Shown here: piece by piece, positions 56,347-64,000 of the stretch
Layout of the letters: the number at the start of each line of letters is the position of its first letter
How positions within the stretch are numbered: the stretch's first letter is position 1
Assembly (NCBI GenBank): GCA_026119855.1
Contig: JAOWBW010001314.1
Location: 229,001-293,000 of the forward strand
Direction of reading: 5' to 3'
Length of the DNA: 64,000 nucleotides
From: Campanula takesimana
Taxonomy: Eukaryota > Streptophyta > Magnoliopsida > Asterales > Campanulaceae
Made by a program: the position numbers and the translations under genes
The notes under the pieces: generated by a model
The model's database searches: none
What the model saw: only the letters and a program-made list of their open reading frames with translations
Told to the model about the DNA's origin: nothing

Positions 56347-57854
56347 ATCTCCTCCTATCTTTGTGGTTCTGATCAAAATCTGCAAAACAATAATCTCTCC
56401 CCCTGAATTGTACATTGGATTCTATTCCCCTACATACATCTTTAGAACACATCTTTCTCGCCCTGAATATGAAGACCACATCTTTCTCCCCCTTTTTGAG
56501 AAGAACCATCAAACACAAAGAAAGAAAATTTTGAATATCTTTCACTCCCCCTAAATTTGAATCTCCCCAACAAAAATACCTCTAAGAGCATCATCAATCT
56601 CAACTCACATCGCAGAAAACCTTTATAGACCAGCGAGTTCTACAGACTTACCAGATGACTTACCAGTTGACTGTACAATTGACTGTACAGTTGACTGTCC
56701 AGTTGTCCGCACAGTTGCACGAATAAGTTGCTTAGCACCAGCTGGATGCTTAACAACAAAAATGCCTGAGTTTGATCAGAGCAGTGGAAAACAATCATTT
56801 TGTGTCACACACAATCACTTAGAGTTTCTCCTAAATTCTCGAATTTATCTGCAAAAATGTTAGAGAGAGAGCATTTGCAGAATAGGAACAAGATGAGATG
56901 AGAGAAATGTAGCTAGAAAACATGAGGAAGAAGATACACCAAACCACAATTCACAACTAGAATTGACATGGAGGAAATTTCACGGGAGCACAGAGATTCT
57001 TGCTAAGAACTCGGGTAGGCCAAAACAATTGAAGTACCCATTTGAATTACAAAACAAACAAGGATTTTGATTTTAAAATTCAAACTTTTTCCATGTTTTG
57101 TGATAAATTGTCTGTCCCAAAATTAGAACTTGCCAAATTCAACTGAATCAATTTATCCACAATGTACCATAATTTCCACCAACTGTACACTGAAACTTGA
57201 ACATCACGCCATTAGATTCTCGATAATCACATGAAAACATTAATCTTTAACACATAAGAACAACAATTCAATTTTCTGATGTTAATACCAAGGAGAGAAG
57301 AAACCTAGAAAAAATATGTCTAAACACACAAGTGAAGATTGTCTCAATTTTGGTGTGACATAGTATGATCACCTCAGTCAATGACTCGGTTTCAACTCAC
57401 AAGAATTCAATGAGATTCACTTTCAATCATGTAACCTCTAGAACACTCCCATTGAAGGCTTATGACTTATGAATCAGTTACGGGGAGGAGCTTTTTACTC
57501 TCCCAATAGAGTGTTACACTGATTCTCAAGTTATGTATGAATACACGTCAGTACAGTGCCTAAATGAGTAGTAACTTTAAAGACTGGTGGCAGCTTGTTT
57601 TCCCCGTAACCTTAGATTGAGTGCCCACTCCATGATAAATAACACGAATGAATTAACAAGACAATTTTCATTATCAGTTTAAGAAGGGTCTCACATTCAA
57701 GGGTTAAAACTCGGAGTCAAGGAACTGAAGAAGACCAAGTGATCACAAGAGACAATCGTGCAGGGAATGAATGCAATCTACAACTAAGATTTTTTTTTTG
57801 ACTGTAATATACAATTATACAGTTACGTAGTCAGTTGTATGCACACTTGTGCAG
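56347..57854 (-). other. Purine tract and 3' noncoding region of element E
   Basis: AGGAGGAG (minus, 56349-56356) next to the LTR, then further CCCCCT tracts (56397, 56488, 56546; AGGGGG on the minus strand), resembling the multiple purine tracts described for Sireviruses. No ORF supported to 57854. Confidence 0.55.
56664..56720 (-). repeat. 12-bp CAGTTG tandem array in element E
   Basis: CAGTTG/CAATTG boxes at 56664, 56676, 56688, 56700 and 56712, exactly 12 bp apart, most followed by ACTGTA/ACTGTC. Further CAGTTG/CAACTG sites cluster at 55745-55795 (LTR), 57820-57862, 58548-58594, 59158-59206 and 59822-59858. Confidence 0.85.
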
Positions 57855-59300
57855 TCAACTGGTATCACACAGTCCGAGAGACTTCTTAAGTGAAGAAAAT
57901 CTCTTGAAATCCAAAGCCTTGGTAAAGATATCAGCAAGTTGACCCGTTGTGCTTACATGTTCTAGAGTAATGATTTTTTGATCAACGAGATATCTAATAA
58001 AATGGTGCATAATATCTATGTGATTTGTTAGGAAATGTTGTACCGGATTCTTGGCAATATTTAAGGACCTTAAGCTATCACAAAATATGGTCAAGATTTC
58101 ACTTCTAAGACCATAATCCTTGATTATCTGGTTCATCCTCAACAATTGAGTACAACAAGTAACAACTATCATATATTCAGTATTAGATGGCCTACGAACT
58201 AAGAACCTAACATCTTTCCTTTCAAATTTTACCACTTCCTCTTGCATTACATTGGTCCAATTATTAACTTTTAAAGTTTCTGACTCATTCCCATGCTTAA
58301 AATTAGCAACGAAACAACAAGAGCTTACCTGATGGTATGCGGATTGCATGCATAGCAAACCGGCTAATTCCCGGTAATTTATTCGTTTCCCTCTTGTTTT
58401 TATTCCTTCATCCACTCCCCCAATGACCTGGGAGGTGGGATGATCTCCCTGTAACCTTGCTGTAGCATCATTACCTCTGGTTTCCTGATCTTCCAAGATT
58501 TCAGAATCTGAACCAGAATCAGCTGCTGTATGACCATCTGTCGTGGCAGTTGACTGTTCATCTGGACTGTCAGTAGTCCTCACAGTTGGTGTATCTGCAG
58601 ATTCTGTTGTGGACTTTGGATCAGATTCATCATTAATCTTTTCATGCTCCCAAGTGCACCCTGTAATGCAATTCTCAACACAATTGAGACTAAGATTAGG
58701 AGCATTATCAAAAATTGAGTTAAAACATGAATGATTTTCAACCAACTTGTAACAATGATCAGAGGATCTTACACCTTTCAAAACGCATCTATTTGAATCA
58801 TCGAAGACCTCACAGATCTTCTTATCAAACTTGACATGTAGATCATCATCACGCAATTGGCTTATGCTAATTAGGTTTGCCTTTAACCTATCAACATGCA
58901 AGACATTATGCACGTTAGGAAAACCATTAACATTCAGAGTACCTTTGCCAATTACCTCACCTTGAGCACCTCCACCAAAATCGACTTTTCCACCTTTAAA
59001 GGCTTCATAGTCTTTGAAATGCTTAAGAGAGCCAGTCATGTGGCGGGAGCATCCATTGTCAAAGTACCAGGCTCCTTCCACACTGCTCTTCAAGGAGGTA
59101 AACACCACTTGACACTTTAGAGTGTCCTTTCTTACCCATATGGCTTTTGGAGCAGACTGCTGTTGACTGGGCAGTTGTGACTCCAACTGTGCCCACAGTT
59201 GTCTTGTCAAGTGGTCGCTGTTCTTCTCCAAGCCAAGTTCCTGTTTTAACTTGAAACAAAATGGTCGAATGTGACCGGGACCAAAACAATGGTGACACAC
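57855..59300 (-). CDS. Element E chimeric ORF: knuckle, protease, linker and RNase H end
   Basis: 481 residues in one open frame. CCHC knuckle CHHCFGPGHIRPFC at the start. Protease AWYFDNGCSRHMTG, with DNG in place of DSG (an active-site neighbour change that may weaken activity). Then VLHVDRLKANLISISQL. A Ser/Thr/Asp-rich linker follows where integrase should be. GIKTRGKRINYRELAG and NNWTNVMQEEVVKFER are the start of RT. Then directly TCCTQLLRMNQIIKDYGLRS of RNase H, ending QLADIFTKALDFKRF. Integrase and RT catalytic parts are absent yet the frame stays open through both deletion joints. Whether it is made is unknown. Confidence 0.8.
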   Translation of the reverse strand: MCHHCFGPGHIRPFCFKLKQELGLEKNSDHLTRQLWAQLESQLPSQQQSAPKAIWVRKDTLKCQVVFTSLKSSVEGAWYFDNGCSRHMTGSLKHFKDYEAFKGGKVDFGGGAQGEVIGKGTLNVNGFPNVHNVLHVDRLKANLISISQLRDDDLHVKFDKKICEVFDDSNRCVLKGVRSSDHCYKLVENHSCFNSIFDNAPNLSLNCVENCITGCTWEHEKINDESDPKSTTESADTPTVRTTDSPDEQSTATTDGHTAADSGSDSEILEDQETRGNDATARLQGDHPTSQVIGGVDEGIKTRGKRINYRELAGLLCMQSAYHQVSSCCFVANFKHGNESETLKVNNWTNVMQEEVVKFERKDVRFLVRRPSNTEYMIVVTCCTQLLRMNQIIKDYGLRSEILTIFCDSLRSLNIAKNPVQHFLTNHIDIMHHFIRYLVDQKIITLEHVSTTGQLADIFTKALDFKRFSSLKKSLGLCDTS

Positions 59301-59398
59301 ATATCTCCTCTTTCTATTTCTTCTGTTTTTGTGAGGAGATTTATGTTCAACTTTAGAAGGACACTCCCCCTCTTTGACAAAAATAGGAGCACCATAGC

Positions 59399-60372
59399 TT
59401 AAACCGTTCTTTTCAGATTTTCAATTTTAAAAAATCCATCAAGCTTAGGTTTATCAGAATTTAACCCACACAGAGTGTCATTGGTTTTAGAAAACTCAGT
59501 TTTGACATTTTCAAGCTCGATGTCCTTTTTTGTAAGTAAAACTTCCAAATGGGCTATGGACTCTCTTTGAGACTCACTCTCATTTGACAACCTCTCAACC
59601 TCAGATTTTAAAGTCACATTTTCAGCTTTAAGGGTAATGACATCAGAGGAAAACTTCTCATCTACCTGTTTCAACCCCTTATTTTGTTCCATCTCTTTGG
59701 ACAATCTCTCAACCTCAGGTTTTAAACTCGCATTCTGAATAAGAAGTTTATCATTTACCTGATGCAAGGCTGTGAGTTCTTCAGAGTCATCTGCAATGGT
59801 AGATTTCAAGCAAGTATATTCACTGCAGCCAGTTGAGTTGCCAGTTGTGCAGTCAATTGACTGCACATCTTCACTGTCAGACTCACTATCAGATAAAGTG
59901 AAGTGAGATGATTGCATAGTTGACAAATGAGCTGTTTCATCATCATCACTATCACTAAGGGTCGCTGTATAGCTCATTCCCTTTTCAAAATTTTCAACCG
60001 AATGAGATGGAAATGGTGTCTTTTTCGAAAAATCAATGGATTGTTCTGTGTTATTTTCTTGCAAACCATGATTTACTTCATAAATGGTTAAGATCCCAGT
60101 AAGTTGTACAAGACTTAGAGTCTCGATATTATAGAATTCCTTTAACACAGATATTTTCACGTTGAATCTACTTGAGAGAGATCTTAACATTTTGCTTATG
60201 AGTCTAGCATTAGAGATGGATTCCCCTAACACATATAACTCATTTGCAATTTTTATCAATTTAGAAGAAAAATCATTGATGGTTTCATTTTCTTTCATTT
60301 TAAGATTTTCAAACACAATCATTAAAACCAAAAACTTGTTTTGTTCACAGTCCATTATGGCTACTACAAGGA
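59399..60372 (-). pseudogene. Element E gag, C-terminal half with coiled coil
   Basis: The minus strand has LKMKENETINDFSSKLIKIA and LISKMLRSLSSRFNVKISVL, the C-terminal half of a UBN2-type copia gag. Then an acidic Ser-rich stretch and a long coiled coil (KPEVERLSKEMEQNKGLKQV, KSEVERLSNESESQRESIAH). The N-terminal half of gag is missing: sequence joins almost directly to the primer site. The frame closes at 59399 and the knuckle ORF starts 99 bp further in another frame. The reading frame upstream of about 60372 is leader, not gag. Confidence 0.75.
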
Positions 60373-60395
60373 TCGATCTCAGTATGTCGAGAGGA

Positions 60396-60408
60396 GCTCT
60401 TGATACCA
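60396..60408 (-). other. Primer binding site of element E
   Basis: The minus strand reads TGGTATCAAGAGC, 2 bp after the LTR; a variant tRNA-Met site with one extra A. Confidence 0.85.
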
Positions 60409-60410
60409 AT

Positions 60411-61071
60411 TGTAAGAAATTAGGCCGGCTAGGACTGTTCTGAAAAATAACCAACTGTGAGACCACTTGACAGTACAGTTGTGCTCACAAGTGTCAAGAC
60501 AGTTGTCCTATCAACTGACGACGAACAGAGTAAATATGCAGCGGAATTTTAAAGACAAAAATTAAACACTTCAGCAAGAAATTACTTGCTGGAAAACTTT
60601 CATTAATAAAAGGTCTTGCAGAATACAAGACAATGAAAGAAACAAAACAACGAAATGATCAAACTATTCTAGATTCCTAGAATAAATGCAAACACTAAAA
60701 ACTTGAAGTCTTTATGAATAAGAACTTCAAGAAAACAAAGACCCTCTCACAAAAACGAAAATAACACTCTTTGAATCTCAGAATCCGTCGAAAACAATGA
60801 CAAAGCCGACTGGCTTTTATAAGCTTTTCGGCAAGTCCTTTTCCATCCACGAGATCTTCAAGATCCAATCATACATTTCCTTTGGGAGTCCACCTATAAA
60901 TAAAACACCCAAAATACACAAACACTTACCAAAGATAACTATGAGTATGTTAGTCAAGTAAATCCTAATTAACTACAAAATAAATAAATAATTACAACTA
61001 TATCTAAGATATTCATAAATCAGAATCACAAAGATACCAAAGGAAAAAGACAAGTATACCCATACTCTTCA
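60411..61071 (-). repeat. 5' LTR of element E
   Basis: 661 bp, matches 55686-56346 without indels as far as I can follow. Confidence 0.92.
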
Positions 61072-61305
61072 ATCTGTGAATCCTTGCCGGAAAAAAGGAG
61101 ATTGACAATGAAGATTGTTAGAAGCAGAAGATGAAAACGAATGAGATAGAGAGAGAACAGACGGTTTCGAAAAGTTGGTATGATTGATAAAATTTTCAAT
61201 TTACTTAGAGTTTCGAAACTCTAAAAAACAATACTCATATTTCCTAGTCTACGGAAAAGGTTTTCATATATCATGATTATAATTGTGATATTGTATTATT
61301 ATGAA

Positions 61306-61335
61306 CTAGTGCTACTCCCGTGCGATGCATGTGTT
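61306..61335 (-). mobile_element. Helitron-like 3' end (first, degenerate)
   Basis: The minus strand reads ATGCATCGCACGGG, AGTAGCA, CTAG, then T. An imperfect hairpin before CTAG|T resembles the Helitron terminus but the palindrome is damaged. Confidence 0.4.
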
Positions 61336-61349
61336 GTCACTTCTATTCA

Positions 61350-61379
61350 CTAGTGAGTAACCCGTCGAAATTCGACGGG
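61350..61379 (-). mobile_element. Helitron-like 3' end (second)
   Basis: CCCGTCGAAATTCGACGGG (61361-61379) is a perfect 9-bp hairpin. On the minus strand it is followed by TTACTCA and CTAG, then T, the layout of a Helitron 3' terminus. The body would extend to higher coordinates; its 5' TC end is not identified. Confidence 0.55.
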
Positions 61380-61552
61380 AATAATAAGGCTAATTAATTA
61401 AGAAAACTGATGCAAGGCATTTTTATGCTGAGATAATGGTACGAATCCAATTAAGTGATCCGTAAAATACCATACCAATCTTAATCTCAAATAATATTCA
61501 ACAATAGTAGATGCACCATTAGTAGTAGGAGACATAATTACACGTAGTCAAT

Positions 61553-61628
61553 CATACAAAAGTCATCCACTTCAGCCACTTGAAACCAACCATACAAAAA
61601 GCCATCCACTTCATCCACTTGAAACCAT
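61553..61628. repeat. 38-bp tandem duplication
   Basis: CATACAAAAGTCATCCACTT at 61553 and CATACAAAAAGCCATCCACT at 61591, each ending CACTTGAAACCA. Confidence 0.8.
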
Positions 61629-63186
61629 AGACACTCTTCAACAACTTCAGTTTCTAGTACCTTTGACTCCTTCCTACCCTCCTTGAGTGTCCCAGTAATG
61701 AGCAATGATCCTTTGTTCTGTTATAAATTTAATAATTGTAAGCGGACCGAGATCCCTGATTTTCAGTTGCTGAGTCAGTGCATCTTCGTATTGCTTAAAA
61801 GGAAAACATTTATTAGTTTACAACGCATTATGTACAAATACAAAATGGACAAATTGTAGTGACTACCACCAGTATAGTTAGATCAAATCATAGCCACACC
61901 CAAATATTAACCCATTACAAAGCATGTTGTCTTGAGGTTCTCAGCTGATGCCTGCGTGAGGGTCATGTAATCTCTTGAAATGTAAGTTTTAATTTATAAT
62001 CACAATATAATAAATTAATGATGGATGCATAGTTTAATTGTATAAATGAGCATGCTTGTCTACTATTTAAACATATGCTGAACAAAATGATGTTGAACAA
62101 TTGAAGCATTCACAAAATGATGTTGAACATAATAATATATAATTTAATGCCCATAAAAGCTTTCTTGTTTTCGAGAATTGACATATTTTGTTTAACAATT
62201 AATTTATATTTGGAGTAAATTATAAATTAGATATTAAAGTCCACAGCATGTTCATCAAGTCTCACAAGTCTTGCATGAGATGAATAAATTTGATTGTTAA
62301 AATTTGTTATTGCATTATAAATATATAAATTTATTTCTAAATTTAATGGGTTAAATCAAAATTAAATGCACAAATATAGGGCTAAATGACAAAAAATTTA
62401 TCTCAAAAGCTACCTTCACCAATACCTTCCCCCTCTAACCCCACACTCATTCTCCCTCACCCCGTCCAATTCACCCAATGTTTTTCCTACTCCCTTTTCT
62501 CTATCCTTCCAAATTCACCCACTCCAATTGTACTCATCTCATGTCATCATTATGTGCTTTTTACTTAGCATAATAGCATTATTTGGCACTATCACGTCTT
62601 TATTGAAAGTCAATTTGTTAAGTTATTGGAATTAATGTGAATAAGGACATTATGTTATGAATATAGTCTTTCTCTAATTAATTTCTTTATAAAAGAACAT
62701 TAGTCTAACCTATGTTTGGGGCACATGTTAAACTTCTATGTACAACTTATTTAAACTTCATTTGGTGCAACCATCATGACACGTGTGGGTCCAATATAAA
62801 ACATTCACAATACTATTATATAACTTTAATTTTTTACTTATTTTTATAAATATAGTAACTAAGTCGTAAATAATTTATTTTAAGATAAAGTTAGTATTTT
62901 AATTATAAGAATAAACATCATTTTCAGTTTATGTCGAGCAACTCAAATAATAAAATGTAACTTCTCAAATAACAAAAGAAAATTACCTAATTATTTTTCA
63001 TTTTAAATAAACAAATTGTCTAGCATGTTTTTTGGAGTAGTGGGTAAGCTTCCTAATTATACCTTATTGACAACTGATAGTGCAACCACCGTGACAAGGT
63101 TGCACACTATAAAACATTCACAAAGCTATTCCCTCCGCTCTAAAGTAAGTAAAGTAAGAGTCCTACTTTTATTTTCGGTATGTTCC
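61629..63186. other. AT-rich intergenic DNA
   Basis: No gene seen. Two diverged blocks (about 62744-62817 and 63076-63130) share TGCAACCA-(T/C)CRTGACA and CTATAAAACATTCACA-type sequence. A Stowaway-like start (TATTCCCTCCGCTCTAAAGT) lies at 63130. Confidence 0.35.
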
Positions 63187-63663
63187 TGATGCATTACAGA
63201 AATATGATTATATTAAATATTATAATTATGTTGGTATTTTATTATTAGTTAAGTTTTAATTAGTATTTTTATTATTATTTTCATCATTATTTTTAGTAGG
63301 TTAATTTTAGAGGATTCTATGATAGATTTTGAGGTAATTTACTAGTTTTTAAGTCCTATTAGGTTACTATATAGGTTAGGAGTAATTCTAGAAGGTTTTA
63401 GCTTCCTTTTCAAGTTTTATGGGCACTATAAAATAGGCTTAAAGTTGTAATCCGAAAATTAGAGATAGTTTATTTTTATTAATTTGATTGCTTTGCAATT
63501 GTGAGGTTATTACCTTGAAGCCTATTGGTTTGTTGAAGGTGGATTCCTTCGTGAAGGTGGATTCCTTCGTTTAATCGGGAGCTTCATCAATCTTGGTGTT
63601 GTTCTTGCCAAACCCTAATTCGTGGATTCGAATTGGGTCAATTAGTCGTTGATTCGATTAATT
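63187..63663 (+). repeat. Possible LTR or promoter-like sequence
   Basis: Has a TATA-like TATAAAAT (63427), then AT-rich sequence with a perfect 18-bp tandem pair GAAGGTGGATTCCTTCGT (63535-63552, 63553-63570). No primer site follows, so it is at best a truncated or solo LTR. From 63664 the sequence changes to a C-rich-starting repeat (CATTTTACCCCCCAAAG) that runs off the window. Confidence 0.3.
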
Positions 63664-64000
63664 GTGGCCAAATTACATTTTACCCCCCAAAGTATCCACC
63701 GATTCCCACTTTGCACCCCCGTTTGAAAAGTCGGTCTGTTTGGTAACTAAACTTCCAAATTTTCCCACTTCGCACCCCAGCACTAACGAATGTTAGAAAA
63801 TTTAACATAATAGGTAACGAATGGACTATTTTGTAATGTTTATTAGTTTTTATGGGTCAAAATGCAAACTTTTGAATATTAAGTACTAAAAAATTATTTC
63901 TTTTTCCAAATATTTAACATTATTTTAAATCTTAAATAATTAATATTTCTTGAAAATAATACAATTTTTTATGCTACAATATTTTTTTAAAAAAATGAAT

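Larger units (their letters stand above)
55686..61071 (-). mobile_element. Non-autonomous copia retrotransposon E (integrase and RT deleted)
   Basis: Two 661-bp LTRs (55686-56346, 60411-61071), exact 5-bp duplication ATCTG (55681-55685 and 61072-61076), primer site and purine tract all present. Internal coding keeps half of gag, knuckle, protease and the end of RNase H only. LTRs differ at about 19 sites (2.9%), suggesting about 1 million years at 1.3e-8 per site per year. CAGTTG motifs are dispersed through LTR, spacer and coding parts. Confidence 0.92.

Noticed and set aside
63664..64000. Mutator-like element start (CATTTTACCCCCC)
   Set aside because: Resembles ends seen in plant repeats but no partner end or target duplication lies in the window.

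Overview
This is a stretch of nuclear DNA from a flowering plant, most likely a eudicot. The evidence is AT-rich DNA with introns, a GT-AG spliced plant gene (CYSTM/WINDHOSE-type, minus strand, 24159-26105), a nuclear copy of plastid 16S rRNA, tRNA-Met primer sites next to LTRs, and Stowaway, hAT, Mutator-like, SINE, LINE and Helitron signatures. The species cannot be named from the sequence. About 90% of the window is transposable elements, mostly Ty1/copia, stacked as nested insertions that can be dated relative to each other.

Left nest (1-20475). A Tork/Tnt1-like copia (P) keeps its protease and 3' LTR (19163-20475). It was hit by a minus-strand copia (O; 5' LTR 17642-19162, gag 15389-16153, pol 1-1549, 3' LTR outside the window). 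O was then split inside its gag zinc-knuckle codons by a 13.8-kb Sirevirus-like copia (A, 1550-15388, plus strand). A carries gag, pol and an extra spliced gene but is full of stop codons.

Middle (20476-27458). A 5'-truncated LINE (20704-22336, 16-bp target duplication) contains a copia fragment and a SINE. The SINE in turn contains a Mutator-like MITE with a telomere-repeat core. Then follow Stowaway MITEs, the plastid rRNA insertion, and the one intact host gene, which has two Stowaway MITEs in its second intron.

Right nest (27232-55372). A decayed RNase H-like pseudogene was split by a hAT element (27459-55277, 8-bp target duplication). The hAT was split by a 13.6-kb minus-strand Sirevirus-like copia (C, 27546-54629, target duplication CCCGC). 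C was split by a second copy of the same family in the opposite orientation (D, 33640-47114, target duplication AAAAG). D's LTRs differ at only about seven positions, so it is very young. Next to this nest lies E (55686-61071), a small deletion derivative lacking integrase and reverse transcriptase. The last 3 kb hold two Helitron-type 3' ends, a possible LTR and unassigned AT-rich DNA.

The most interesting system is in A, C and D. Downstream of pol each carries an extra two-exon gene with its own TATA box, a CT-rich leader and a tiny conserved first exon. In the intact copies C and D it encodes a roughly 790-residue protein with basic, nuclear-localisation-like segments and no visible signal peptide or membrane anchor. 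Each copia family is also peppered, in LTR, spacer, intron and even coding linkers, with its own short motif in phased arrays: TGCGCC about every 17 bp in C/D, AACCGC about every 23 bp in A, GGTCCGRCC every 22 bp in O, CAGTTG every 12 bp in E. Between C and D the array differs almost completely while the flanking LTR is nearly identical. I infer, without proof, a retrotransposon counterpart of the VANC/motif anti-silencing system of VANDAL DNA transposons. A family-specific enhancer array is the main alternative.
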